From Gemmatimonadota bacterium (GTDB taxonomy: Bacteria; Latescibacterota; UBA2968; UBA8231), in contig JAPPEF010000194.1 in NCBI GenBank assembly GCA_028875335.1, forward strand, positions 1 through 62,871: 62,871 bases of DNA, written 5' to 3'. A program made the translations under genes and the position numbers. The notes beneath the pieces are model-generated. The model saw nothing but the letters and a program-made list of their open reading frames with translations, was not told where the DNA came from and made no database searches. Of the stretch, positions 17,085 through 24,939 are shown one piece after another; position 1 is the stretch's first letter, and each line of letters opens with the position of its first letter.

Positions 17085-17338
17085 AGTGTGGTTGCTCCTT
17101 GCGATGAGGTCCTTGGTTGGCTTGGTGAATGTCGCGCAGACCCGCTGCCGTCCGCCCGGGGTGGGCGGCAACGCCCCGCTGTCTAAGCCGCGCCGCAAAG
17201 CGGCGAAGCGCTGTCGCGCGTCGATGACCCGGCCGGCCCTGGTCGCAACGCGCATCTTGGCACCGCCGTGGGCGGTGTTGAAGTGTCGTGTTTTGTCGTT
17301 AGTCTTCATTTTTACGGTTCCGTTTAGTGCCTTCTTTA

Positions 17339-17376
17339 CCTGAACAAAAGTTCAGTATCACCTGATACAATGTCAA
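17339..17376 (-). promoter_or_regulatory. Putative promoter with two adjacent operator palindromes
   Basis: On the minus strand TTGACA (17376-17371) is followed by two perfect dyads. The first is GTATCA-GG-TGATAC at 17355-17368, and the second is CTGAAC-N4-GTTCAG at 17340-17355. They share one base. A good -10 hexamer is not obvious at the normal distance. The dyads look like repressor sites, and the segment lies between a terminator and the downstream small membrane-protein/DUF5916 unit. No regulator gene for it is evident nearby. Confidence 0.45.
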
Positions 17377-17384
17377 GCATTTTC

Positions 17385-17433
17385 ACAAAAAAAGAGGCCG
17401 CAGCGCGTTGTCATTTTCGCGCCACGGCCTCTT
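17385..17433 (-). terminator. Rho-independent terminator after the 49-residue ORF
   Basis: On the minus strand AAGAGGCCG (17433-17425) pairs with CGGCCTCTT (17400-17392). An inner CGCG/CGCG pairing reinforces the stem, and a run of seven T follows (17393-17387). It lies 30 bp past the stop of the small ORF at 17463-17612 and just upstream of the promoter at 17339-17376. Confidence 0.75.
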
Positions 17434-17462
17434 GCCACGTTGAGCTCTTGCAAAGACGAGCT

Positions 17463-17612
17463 TCAGTCGGGGACACAGCCCCTTCCTCTCGGCGCGAATA
17501 GGGTGTTTTCGAGCTGCACATCGGCAGCTAGATAGGTGCACCCACCATCTAGAATTCCCTCGGCGTCTATGCGCAGCGTCCCGCGCATGTCGAAGCGATG
17601 TACACCTATCAT
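17463..17612 (-). CDS. Small hypothetical protein (49 residues)
   Basis: An ATG at 17612 with AGGAG 7 nt upstream opens a 49-codon frame. The product begins MIGVHRFDMRGTLRID and contains LDGGCTYLAADVQLENTLF; it is soluble and slightly acidic. A real gene is suggested by the ribosome site, the intrinsic terminator after the stop and the codon usage. No family is recognised. It begins 14 bp beyond a solitary CRISPR-like repeat (17626-17660), which would form part of its 5' leader. Confidence 0.5.
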   Translation of the reverse strand: MIGVHRFDMRGTLRIDAEGILDGGCTYLAADVQLENTLFAPRGRGCVPD

Positions 17613-17625
17613 TTTCATTCTCCTG

Positions 17626-17660
17626 GTTTCAATCCACGCCCCACGCGGGGGCGATGCAAC
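17626..17660 (-). CRISPR. Solitary type I-C-like CRISPR repeat (no array)
   Basis: On the minus strand 17660-17626 has a GC-rich dyad CGCCCC-CGCG-TGGGGCG followed by GTGGATTGAAAC. That is the architecture and 3' end of type I-C repeats. Only one copy is present, there are no further repeats at spacer distance and no cas genes in the window. An AT-rich stretch (17661-17748) lies on the leader side. It is either the relic of an array or a chance hairpin in the leader of the small gene at 17612. Confidence 0.4.
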
Positions 17661-17748
17661 CGCGAGAGTTTAGAGTTTATTGTTGCCCTATAAATCTAGT
17701 TACGAGGGGGCGTAAAACAGTGTCAAGGGCCGCGCAAAAAATTTTTAA

Positions 17749-17795
17749 CTGACGCTACGCACCCGGGTAGGGGGCGGTTTCAAACCGTCCCCTAC
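17749..17795. repeat. Partial copy of the 14253-14395 MITE-like element
   Basis: CTGACGCTACGCACCCGGG followed by the GTAGGGGGCGG hairpin matches the right end of the element at 14253-14395, in inverted orientation, with a few substitutions. It ends one base before the stop codon of the AEC transporter gene. Confidence 0.6.
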
Positions 17796-17796
17796 A

Positions 17797-18696
17797 TTAG
17801 CCGATCCAATAGAGCAGAATCGATAGCCCGAGCGGGCTCCACAAAGTCGAGCCAATGAGAATGCCGCCGAGCAGATCGGGGCGCGCGTCAAAGCGCACCG
17901 TGAGGATGAGGGCGTTGATGGCCGTAGGCAGGCAAGAGCACAGCAGCAGCACGTCGCGCACCGCGCCCTGCGCGCCGATGAGCAGCGTCAGGCCGATGCC
18001 AATAGCCGGTCCCAACAGGACCTTGGCGCCAATGCCGCCGTACAGGGCGGCTGAGTTGCGGCCGCGGAGGGGGATGTGCGAGACTTGGACTCCGAGGAGG
18101 ATGATGGCGAGGATCGGGCCGGCTTTGCCGATCAGATCGGCCGCATCGAGGATGGAAACCGGGATCGGTACGGCGAGGGCATTGACAGCCAAGGCCAGAG
18201 CCGCGGCATAAATCAGCGGGAGTCTGAAAATGCTCTTGAACGCTTGCAGCGGACTTTGTCGCCCGCCAGCGGCGATATAGGTGCCGAGCGATGCGGCCGT
18301 AACATTGCCGTACACAAAGAGCAGCATGACGATCGCCAGTGCCTCGTCGCCAAATGCGAAGAGCACCACGGGAACGCCATACGAGGCGATGTTGACCGTG
18401 GGCAGGGAGAGGGTGACTGCGCTGCGGGTGGGTTTGTCCCAGCCGGCGAGACGCGCGACGAGCGCGATGGCGGGCATACTGACCACGTACATCCCAACCT
18501 GCCAAGCGAAGGTTTGGGCGGCCGCCGTGCCGGTAACCGGGTGGCGCACCAGCGCCGCAAACATCAAGAAGGGCAGACAGATGTATATGGCCACATCAGC
18601 CAAGGGGGCGGGGTCAACAGAGCGCCGCCGCCCCAACAGATAGCCACAGCCGATGAGCAGGAAAATCGGGGCAATGACGTCGAGCAGAAAGGCCAT
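17797..18696 (-). CDS. AEC-family (auxin efflux carrier-like) transporter
   Basis: The 299-residue protein has about ten hydrophobic segments, starting MAFLLDVIAPIFLLIGCGYL. It contains the AEC pattern YICLPFLMFAALV in the first half and IILLGVQVSHIPL in the second. The family exports or imports organic anions and related small molecules. It lies 24 bp downstream of the Gfo/Idh oxidoreductase on the same strand, so it probably moves the substrate or product of that enzyme. Confidence 0.85.
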   Translation of the reverse strand: MAFLLDVIAPIFLLIGCGYLLGRRRSVDPAPLADVAIYICLPFLMFAALVRHPVTGTAAAQTFAWQVGMYVVSMPAIALVARLAGWDKPTRSAVTLSLPTVNIASYGVPVVLFAFGDEALAIVMLLFVYGNVTAASLGTYIAAGGRQSPLQAFKSIFRLPLIYAAALALAVNALAVPIPVSILDAADLIGKAGPILAIILLGVQVSHIPLRGRNSAALYGGIGAKVLLGPAIGIGLTLLIGAQGAVRDVLLLCSCLPTAINALILTVRFDARPDLLGGILIGSTLWSPLGLSILLYWIG

Positions 18697-18720
18697 TACC
18701 GCAAGCAGACAGGACCGATG

Positions 18721-19794
18721 TTACACCTGCTCTTCACGGCCCGAAGTGGCCGAGCGGTACGCTGCGTCGAGCATTTCCACCCCGCGCATGGCCGCTTCGC
18801 CTGGGGTCCAGTTGACGTCGGTTTTGCCCAAGATCAAGTCGGCGAAGTTGTTCGGCGGACCATCGCACTCGTAGGCCCCTGCATCCTCGGCCACCTCCTC
18901 GACGACGTGTTGGCCATCGTGGCGGCGCAGGTGCATGCGGGCGCGCTCGCAATCGATGAGCAACATGCCCTCCGAGCCGAACAGGCGCACATCGACCTGA
19001 AAGGTCTGGTCTGTCGGCACGTTACCGGCACCGCTGACCGTGCCGATGGCTCCCGAAGTAAAGCGCACGGTGAGCGCGTCGTACAGCTCAACCTCGGATC
19101 CGGGCGCGCTCATGGCGGCAAAGACGCGCTCGGCGCGCAGCCCGGACAGCCAGAACAGCAGCCCCGAGGAGTGCGATATTTGCGCGTGGGCGTAACCGCC
19201 TTCGGCTATGGCAGGATCGGCCCACGTAGAGGGCGTGGGGCCGAAGAGGCTGGCGCTGTCCTGCCCAGAAATTTCGGACGCATCGACCTCTTCCCCCGAA
19301 AGCAGGGCGCGGATCGGCGAGGCCATGTGGCAGAGCGCGAATTCGACTTCGCCGATGGCTTGCTCGTCCATCAGCGCCTTGGCCCGCTGGATAAAAGGCT
19401 TGTGGTGCCAGCCGTAGGGCACGAGCAAGTGGCGGTCTCGCTCCGCGGCGAGGCGCACCAATTCGCGCGCGTGGGCAGTGCGGGTGGTCAGGGGTTTTTC
19501 GCACATCACGTGCAGACCCGCCTCCAAAGCGGCGCGGGCGTGTTCGTAGTGCAGGGGGTGCGGTGAGGCCACTACTACTCCGTCGAGTTCGCACTCGGCC
19601 AATAATTCTCGGTAGTCCTCGGTGGCAAACGCGAATCCGAAGTGGTCCCGCACCTGCTCCAGCTCGGCTTGGCCCAAGCGGCACACGGCCGCCAGCTCGA
19701 CGTCGTCGCGGGCGGCAAAAACGGGCATGTGGTTGCTGGTGGCCCACCAGCCAGCGCCGATAAACCCGAGGCGCACTTTGTCTTGGGTGCTCAT
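18721..19794 (-). CDS. Gfo/Idh/MocA-family oxidoreductase
   Basis: The 357-residue protein starts with a dinucleotide fold (RLGFIGAGWWATSNHMPVF). It contains VVVASPHPLHYEHARAALEA and the diagnostic HVMCEKPLTTRTAHA (catalytic Lys of the EKP motif), then VPYGWHHKPFIQRAKALM. Such enzymes oxidise sugars, cyclitols or their derivatives with NAD(P). AAGGAG lies 8 nt before the ATG. It heads a two-gene unit with the AEC transporter. The 232-bp gap to the divergent operon at 20027 presumably carries both promoters. Confidence 0.9.
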   Translation of the reverse strand: MSTQDKVRLGFIGAGWWATSNHMPVFAARDDVELAAVCRLGQAELEQVRDHFGFAFATEDYRELLAECELDGVVVASPHPLHYEHARAALEAGLHVMCEKPLTTRTAHARELVRLAAERDRHLLVPYGWHHKPFIQRAKALMDEQAIGEVEFALCHMASPIRALLSGEEVDASEISGQDSASLFGPTPSTWADPAIAEGGYAHAQISHSSGLLFWLSGLRAERVFAAMSAPGSEVELYDALTVRFTSGAIGTVSGAGNVPTDQTFQVDVRLFGSEGMLLIDCERARMHLRRHDGQHVVEEVAEDAGAYECDGPPNNFADLILGKTDVNWTPGEAAMRGVEMLDAAYRSATSGREEQV

Positions 19795-20026
19795 TGGCTA
19801 TTGCTCCTTGGTTGGAGCGGCTAATGTAGGAGCGAGCGAACGGCGCAGCAAGTGCGGCGTTATTACAAATTAATTTGCCTACCGACTTATTTTTTTTATT
19901 TAATTATCTGACGTTACACACGAGTCCCTTATCGACGATTGACGCCTGACCATTCGCACGCCCGCCTTAGCTATCGCTTTAACTTTCATATCCCTATTAT
20001 ATCCCTCACCCACAAGGAAGGAAGAA

Positions 20027-20782
20027 ATGGCTGCCCCCATAGCGCTTCAACTCTACACGGTCCGCGACGCCCTCGCGCACAACTTCAAGTCCGTGGTCAC
20101 CCGGATTGCCGAGATAGGGTACGTAGGAGTCGAGACGGCCGGATTGCCCGGCATCGGAGCAGATGAAGCCAGCGACCTATTTGCCGATCTAGGGCTAGAC
20201 GTATGCAGCGTGCATACTCAGCTACCCTTGGGCAAACAAAAAAACCAAGTCATCGAACTGGCCTACGAGTTGGAAGCCACCCGAGTGGTGTCCTCTACGC
20301 CGCGCGATGCCTTCGCGAGCGCAGACGCGCTCAAGGAGCTTTGCGATAGCTGGAACCAAGCCGCCGAGACCGCCGCCGAGAACGGGCTGGAGCTAGGCCT
20401 CCACAACCACTGGTGGGAGTTCCAAGAAGTGGAAGGGCGTCCAGGCTTTGCGCACCTGATCGACGAGCTCGACGAGTCCATTTTCTTTCAGGTCGATACC
20501 TACTGGGTCAATACCGGCGGCGGCGACTCGGTGCAGGTCGTCGAGGAGTTAGGCGAGCGAGCGCCGCTTTTGCACATCAAGGACGGCCCGTGCGATCCTG
20601 AGCAGGACATGCTCGCCGTCGGCGAGGGGGTCATGGACTTCCCGCCCATTATCGAGGCCAGCCACGGCACCTGCGACTGGCTGATCGTCGAGTTGGACCG
20701 CTGTGCGACCGACATGATGGAGGCCGTGGAAAAAAGCTACCAATACCTCGTTGACAACGAGCTGGCGCGCGGCGCTAGATAA
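20027..20782 (+). CDS. Sugar phosphate isomerase/epimerase (xylose-isomerase-like TIM barrel)
   Basis: The 251-residue protein begins MAAPIALQLYTVRDALAHNF, the usual opening of this family. It carries VGVETAGLPG, GLELGLHNHWWEF (metal-binding Glu/His), FFQVDTYWV and LLHIKDG, which supply the remaining metal ligands. It probably acts on a keto-sugar or inositol derivative. AAGGAAGGAAG lies just upstream. It is the first gene of a four-gene plus-strand operon (TIM barrel, ThuA, small membrane protein, epimerase). Confidence 0.9.
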   Translation: MAAPIALQLYTVRDALAHNFKSVVTRIAEIGYVGVETAGLPGIGADEASDLFADLGLDVCSVHTQLPLGKQKNQVIELAYELEATRVVSSTPRDAFASADALKELCDSWNQAAETAAENGLELGLHNHWWEFQEVEGRPGFAHLIDELDESIFFQVDTYWVNTGGGDSVQVVEELGERAPLLHIKDGPCDPEQDMLAVGEGVMDFPPIIEASHGTCDWLIVELDRCATDMMEAVEKSYQYLVDNELARGAR

Positions 20783-20797
20783 AGCAAAAGGAGCATC

Positions 20798-21448
20798 ATG
20801 ACCAAGAAAGCAATTATGGTTTGGGGCGGCTGGGAGGGGCACGAGCCCAAGCAGTGCGTCGATATTTTCGCCCCCATTCTAGAAGAGGAAGGATTCGCGG
20901 TAACCATTTCGGATACCCTCGACGCATACAAAGACCGCGACCTCATGGCCGAGCAGGATCTGGTGGTGCCAGCGTGGACGATGGGCCAGATCGAAGGAGA
21001 GCAGGAACAAGGACTGCTCGCGGCCGTCGATCGCGGTACTGGCATAGCGGGCTGGCACGGCTGCATGGCCGATTCGTTCCGCAACAATACCACCTATCAA
21101 TTTATGGTCGGCGGCCAGTTTGTCGCCCACCCAGACGGCATCATCGACTACACGGTCAACATCGCGGCCCCAGACGACCCTATCGTCGCCGGCCTAGACG
21201 ACTTCCAAATGCACTCCGAGCAGTACTACATGCACACCGACCCGGGCAATGAAGTGCTCGCCACGACAACCTTGGAGGGCCGTCAGAGTGCGTCTTGGGT
21301 CAATGGGACGGTCATGCCAGTGGTGTGGAAGCGCGCGTGGGGAACGGGCCGGGTGTTCTACTCGTCGCTGGGCCACGTGGCGCGCGATTTCGACGTGCCC
21401 GAAGCGCGCGAAATCCAGCGGCGCGGCATGCTCTGGGCCAGCCGCTGA
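20798..21448 (+). CDS. ThuA-like domain protein
   Basis: The 216-residue protein has the glutamine-amidotransferase-like fold of ThuA. It has an N-terminal [23 protein letters not shown] (the conserved GWHG segment), [38 protein letters not shown] and a terminal ARDFDVPE. ThuA-like proteins belong to trehalose/trehalulose-type sugar pathways, but the reaction is not settled. AAAAGGAG lies 4 nt before the ATG, and the gene starts 15 bp after the isomerase. Confidence 0.9.
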   Translation: MTKKAIMVWGGWEGHEPKQCVDIFAPILEEEGFAVTISDTLDAYKDRDLMAEQDLVVPAWTMGQIEGEQEQGLLAAVDRGTGIAGWHGCMADSFRNNTTYQFMVGGQFVAHPDGIIDYTVNIAAPDDPIVAGLDDFQMHSEQYYMHTDPGNEVLATTTLEGRQSASWVNGTVMPVVWKRAWGTGRVFYSSLGHVARDFDVPEAREIQRRGMLWASR

Positions 21449-21460
21449 GGAAACCGCGCT

Positions 21461-21577
21461 ATGAAGCTCCGCAAAAACCTCTCCTCGCAGGAGTGCCTCT
21501 GGAGCCTTGGGCTGGCGGCGGGCCTCCTCTTAGTCGTCCTGACGTGGTGGCTTATTAACCGGCTGTCTGAGGAATGA
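21461..21577 (+). CDS. Small single-pass membrane protein (38 residues)
   Basis: An ATG at 21461, 8 nt after GAGGAA, encodes 38 residues. A basic start (MKLRKN) is followed by one hydrophobic helix (LGLAAGLLLVVLTWWLI). Its stop overlaps the start of the epimerase gene (ATGA at 21574-21577), and it starts 12 bp after the ThuA gene, so it is embedded in and coupled to the sugar operon. No family is recognised. The overlap, ribosome site and clean topology support a real gene. Confidence 0.6.
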   Translation: MKLRKNLSSQECLWSLGLAAGLLLVVLTWWLINRLSEE

Positions 21578-22299
21578 TGGGTCGCAAAAAAGTGCTAATT
21601 ACGGGAGCGGCTGGCCGCATTGGCGAGGTGATGCGCCAAGGGCTGCGGGAGTGCTACGATCTGCGGCTGATGTATCACCGCACAGTGCGAGAAGTTGCCG
21701 CAGGCGAAGAGGTCGTCCGCGGCAGCGTCGCCGATCTGGATGCTATGTCCACAGCCGTCGCTGGCGTCGATGCCGTAGTCCACCTCGCCGGCGATCCAGA
21801 GGTTAGCGCCACTTGGGAGTCGGTGCTCGAAAAGAACATCCAAGGCGTGTACTGCACCTATGAGGCCTGCAGAAACGCGGGCGTCAAGCGGGTCGTCTTC
21901 GCCAGCACCAATCACGTGACCGGCCTTTACGAGGAAGAGGGGATGTACACCACGCCGGAGATGCCCGTGCGGCCCGACAGCCTGTACGGGGCCAGCAAGG
22001 CATTTGGCGAAAGCCTGGGACGCTACTATGTGGATCGCTACAGTTTGGAGGTCGTGTGCCTGCGCATCGGCTCGTTCCAGCCGGATTCCGCAGTCGTCGA
22101 GCGCAAAAGCGACCGGATTCTCTCCACTTGGCTGAGCCACCGCGACTGCGTCCAGCTCGTGCAGCGCTCCATTGAGGCCGACGTGCGCTTCGGAATCTAC
22201 TACGGCATCTCGGGCAACACCCGCGCCTACTGGGACCTCCAAAACGCCCGCCGAGAGCTAGGCTACGACCCCCAAGATAACTCCGAACACTTCGTTTAA
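21574..22299 (+). CDS. NAD-dependent epimerase/dehydratase (uronate dehydrogenase-like)
   Basis: The 241-residue protein begins KKVLITGAAGRIG (GxxGxxG NAD motif). It has VVHLAGDPEV, FASTNHVTG and the catalytic YGASKAFGE (Tyr-xxx-Lys). Its short length and the VCLRIGSFQ segment are like uronate dehydrogenase and related extended SDR proteins, which oxidise hexuronates to aldarolactones. It is the last gene of the 20027-22299 operon, which suggests a sugar acid or hexuronate substrate. Confidence 0.85.
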   Translation: MMGRKKVLITGAAGRIGEVMRQGLRECYDLRLMYHRTVREVAAGEEVVRGSVADLDAMSTAVAGVDAVVHLAGDPEVSATWESVLEKNIQGVYCTYEACRNAGVKRVVFASTNHVTGLYEEEGMYTTPEMPVRPDSLYGASKAFGESLGRYYVDRYSLEVVCLRIGSFQPDSAVVERKSDRILSTWLSHRDCVQLVQRSIEADVRFGIYYGISGNTRAYWDLQNARRELGYDPQDNSEHFV

Positions 22300-22328
22300 G
22301 TGGTCAGTGAATAGCGTCTAACCACTCA

Positions 22329-22496
22329 TCACGCATCGCCCTTCTTCCTCCGTCCCCGCCAAAAAGCCTCCAGCAGCCGCAAACATATACGGGCTACGTC
22401 TCGCAGGATATACAGTCCCAAGCAGACGCCGAAGAAGGCGGCGACTCGGGGGTCGAAGGCTAGTTCGACGATGCGGTCGAGGAGGGCGGGAATCAC
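22329..22496 (-). CDS. Small membrane protein (55 residues)
   Basis: A GTG at 22496 with AAAGGA about 8 nt upstream opens a 55-codon frame: MIPALLDRIVELAFDPR, a hydrophobic helix (VAAFFGVCLGLYIL), then an amphipathic basic tail ending FWRGRRKKGDA. The sequence is coherent and protein-like, unlike the other frames here. It lies convergent with the epimerase gene and downstream of the WD40 gene. Function unknown. Confidence 0.55.
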   Translation of the reverse strand: MIPALLDRIVELAFDPRVAAFFGVCLGLYILRDVARICLRLLEAFWRGRRKKGDA

Positions 22497-22531
22497 GTTG
22501 CATCCTTTAGACGCTTATGAACCAAGAGGGA

Positions 22532-22864
22532 TTAATGAGTTCCCGTTGCAAGCAGCGATTTGATTTGCCCCCACGAGTTCTCGGCCACAGCCGTCGGCTC
22601 CCCGACGATATAAGACGCGGTGTCCCAGAAACGCACCAAGTAGGATTGACCCGTGGCGCTGACCAACGTGCGCCCATCCGGTGAATACGCCACGAAGTCC
22701 GCACGCCCTTCGAGCGTATTGAGAAGTTCGCCTGTCGCCGTATCCCAAAGACGTATCGTTCCGTCGAAACTCCCACTGACCAGCCTGCGACCAGTTTGAT
22801 GCACAACTCGCGTTTTCAGGGGAAACTCCTTTCGGTGAGTTTTGAGGACTCTTCCACACGCCAT
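22532..22864 (-). CDS. Short WD40-repeat protein with C-terminal SWGQIKSLL signature
   Basis: From the ATG at 22864 (AAGGAG 8 nt upstream) the 110-residue product carries one full WD40 blade (LVSGSFDGTIRLWDT, LLNTLEG) and part of a second (YSPDGRTLVSATG, VRFWDTASY). The tail is GEPTAVAENSWGQIKSLL, shared with the PD40 proteins at 26651-30953. It has no signal peptide and is too short for a closed propeller. It is probably the 3' end of a larger gene after rearrangement, although it has its own ribosome site. The gene directly upstream (22878) encodes a secreted Cys-rich protein. Confidence 0.55.
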   Translation of the reverse strand: MACGRVLKTHRKEFPLKTRVVHQTGRRLVSGSFDGTIRLWDTATGELLNTLEGRADFVAYSPDGRTLVSATGQSYLVRFWDTASYIVGEPTAVAENSWGQIKSLLATGTH

Positions 22865-22877
22865 TTTCAACCGCTCC

Positions 22878-23762
22878 TTATGGCAGCTTGGTCGTCTTCT
22901 TGGCTTCTATCTGCCCGTCCACCTCGACCTTATAGATGTACACCCCGGCAGCCACCGCCTTGCCCTTCTGGTCGCGGCCATCCCACACAAACCGATGGCT
23001 ACCCGCCCCAAGCGGCCCGTGCCATAGCTGCCGCACCCGATGCCCCAACACATTGTAGAGTGCCAAGTGGACCCGTTCCTCGTCCGTCGCCAAATCAAGA
23101 GGAATGACTATCGCGGGATTGAACGGATTGGGATAGGCGTCGCCCAGCCGATGCTGCGCCGGCCGAGCCGCGGTCGGCGTTAGCACAGCGGTCGGCATCG
23201 CCTGCTCGGCCTCAGAACAAGGGGTGGAGGAGCAGAGACAACTTCGCCACCACATGTCGTCGTTGAAGTGGTACGTAGTGCAGTGCCGGTACGGCTCGGT
23301 CGAGTTAAACTCTGCACACTCGTCGGAGTAGCCACAGGCAGTATCTTGACGGGTCGCGGTCGTCGGCACCCACTCTGGCACGGCCTCCGAACAGGGCGTG
23401 GACGAGTACCAACAGTTTTTTATGTAAAAGGAGCAGTCCGCGGCCAAGGCATAGATGCAGTAGAGGTATTGCGCCTCCGGCTCCACTGGATCCGTATCTG
23501 CCCGCGAGCAAATTGGATGCTCGGAGTTGGTGCTACAGTCGAAACACTGAATCCAAGTGTTCGGGCACGGTAGGCAAGTAGGCGTAGGCGTCGGGCACAA
23601 CCTGTTGGCTTCGGCTTTATTGATCCCGATCAGGCAAGTAGGAGTCAAGCACGCCGGGTCGGCGTCGGCTTTGTTACTCCCGATCAGGACCGCAAGCCCC
23701 GCGAAGACACTCAGCCCCAGCCGAATCAGAGCCAAGCCGATAAATTCACGCAACCTGTTCAT
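22878..23762 (-). CDS. Secreted Cys-rich protein with C-terminal PNPFNP/FlgD-like domain (copy A)
   Basis: The 294-residue protein has an N-terminal export segment (about 1-33, ending NKADAD) and a Cys-rich middle with repeated SSTPCSEA and STEPYRHC elements. It ends in a domain starting AYPNPFNPAIVIPLDL and finishing GVYIYKVEVDGQ...TKLP. The end domain is the FlgD-Ig-like C-terminal module common on exported proteins of FCB bacteria. The last ~230 bp are nearly identical to the gene at 23898. Its ATG overlaps the stop of a WD40 fragment (ATGA at 23759-23762). Function unknown; many disulfides are likely. Confidence 0.7.
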   Translation of the reverse strand: MNRLREFIGLALIRLGLSVFAGLAVLIGSNKADADPACLTPTCLIGINKAEANRLCPTPTPTCLPCPNTWIQCFDCSTNSEHPICSRADTDPVEPEAQYLYCIYALAADCSFYIKNCWYSSTPCSEAVPEWVPTTATRQDTACGYSDECAEFNSTEPYRHCTTYHFNDDMWWRSCLCSSTPCSEAEQAMPTAVLTPTAARPAQHRLGDAYPNPFNPAIVIPLDLATDEERVHLALYNVLGHRVRQLWHGPLGAGSHRFVWDGRDQKGKAVAAGVYIYKVEVDGQIEAKKTTKLP

Positions 23763-23897
23763 CGCTTTGTCTCCCTGTCTGCATACCCTTCGAGCGTGTT
23801 GAGAAGTTCACCTGTCGTAGCGTCCCAAAGACGTATCGTTTCGTCGAAATTCCCACTGGCCACCGCGTCCCCATCCAGTGAATACGCCACATCCTCC
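23759..23897 (-). pseudogene. WD40 blade fragment
   Basis: Directly after the stop of the 23898 gene, the minus strand encodes EDVAYSLDGDAVASG, then FDETIRLWDATTGELLNTLE, in one open frame with no plausible start. This matches the WD40 blade in the gene at 22532-22864. It is the remnant of a second copy of that gene, so the pair 'Cys-rich gene + WD40 gene' was duplicated in tandem and this copy was truncated. Confidence 0.6.
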
Positions 23898-24896
23898 TTA
23901 TGGCAGCTTGGTCGTTTTTTTCGCCTCCATCTGTCCGTCCACCTCGACCTTATAGATGTACACCCCGGCAGCCACCGCCTTGCCCTTCTCGTCGCGGCCA
24001 TCCCACACAAACCGATGGCTACCCACCCCAAGCGGCCCGTGCCATAGCTGCCGCACCCGATGACCCAACACGTTGTAAAGTGCCAAGTGGACCCGTTCCT
24101 CGTCGGTAGCCAGATCGAGGGGAATCACCATCTCGGGATTGAACGGATTGGGATAGGCATCGCACAGCCGATGCTGCGCCGGCCGCGCATCCACCGATGT
24201 CTGCACGGCGGTCATCTGATCCTGCTCGGCCTCCGAACAAGGGGTGGAAGAGCACTCGCAATTTCGCCAAAAAATGTTGCCTTCTGAGTTATAATAATTG
24301 GTGCAATATCGGTATGGCTCGGTCGAGTCCCTTCCTGCGCCGCACCACTGGTTCTGGTTATCGCAATCAGTCTTTTGATTGAAGCAAGCATTGGTCGGCC
24401 CTATGAACGCGATCGCGGTCTCCGGCTCGGTCTCTGAACAAGGGGTGGCGGAACACTCGCAAGCTTCTGTCCCAAAAACGTCGCCGTTTGCTTTATAGTA
24501 ATTGATACAGTATCGGTATGGCTCGGTCGAGTCCCTTCCTGCGCCGCACCACTGGTTCTGGTTATCGCAATCAATTTTTCGGGTCAGCACGGCGGGTGCG
24601 ATCCCTTGGTCGGCCTCCGAACAGGGCGTGGAGGAGTCCCAGCAATCCACTGTGTAGAAGTTGCAGTCCTCGTCCAAACCATAGGTGCAATAGCGATACA
24701 TCCCCTCGGTATCCGCCGACCCACAATCGGAGCTGGCACTGCATACGGTCCAAGTGTACGGGCACTCTGTGTCGGCTACGGCTCCCCTTGCGCCGCAGAG
24801 AATCGCAAGCCCCGCGAGGGCACTTACGACCCATCCTTGCCCCTGTCGTATCCCCAGCATTGCCAAACAGGCGATCAGTAGAGATCGATAGTGCAT
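23898..24896 (-). CDS. Secreted Cys-rich protein with internal repeats and C-terminal PNPFNP/FlgD-like domain (copy B)
   Basis: The 332-residue protein has a signal region to about residue 41 (ending ARGAVAD) and two tandem modules of about 50 residues. Each contains CDNQNQWCGAGRDSTEPYRY, a C-E-C segment and S-x-TPCSE, and each has six to seven cysteines. It ends with the same AYPNPFNPEMVIPLDL...TKLP domain as copy A. Identical 14-18-residue stretches between modules point to recent duplication. AAAGGAGCTGCGTT precedes the ATG, the leader shared with the propeller genes that follow. Confidence 0.7.
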   Translation of the reverse strand: MHYRSLLIACLAMLGIRQGQGWVVSALAGLAILCGARGAVADTECPYTWTVCSASSDCGSADTEGMYRYCTYGLDEDCNFYTVDCWDSSTPCSEADQGIAPAVLTRKIDCDNQNQWCGAGRDSTEPYRYCINYYKANGDVFGTEACECSATPCSETEPETAIAFIGPTNACFNQKTDCDNQNQWCGAGRDSTEPYRYCTNYYNSEGNIFWRNCECSSTPCSEAEQDQMTAVQTSVDARPAQHRLCDAYPNPFNPEMVIPLDLATDEERVHLALYNVLGHRVRQLWHGPLGVGSHRFVWDGRDEKGKAVAAGVYIYKVEVDGQMEAKKTTKLP

Positions 24897-24939
24897 AACG
24901 CAGCTCCTTTCAGAAGGTTATGAATAGGCTACGGATCGT

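Noticed and set aside
17084..17309. Long form (105 residues) of the small membrane protein
   Set aside because: The added N-terminal part has no ribosome site and a composition like non-coding GC-rich DNA; the short form has AAGGAG at the right distance.
18076..19566. Long plus-strand open frame (496 codons) opposite the AEC and Gfo/Idh genes
   Set aside because: It is antisense to two well-recognised genes in GC-rich DNA, its composition is His/Arg/Gly-biased and it has no family features.
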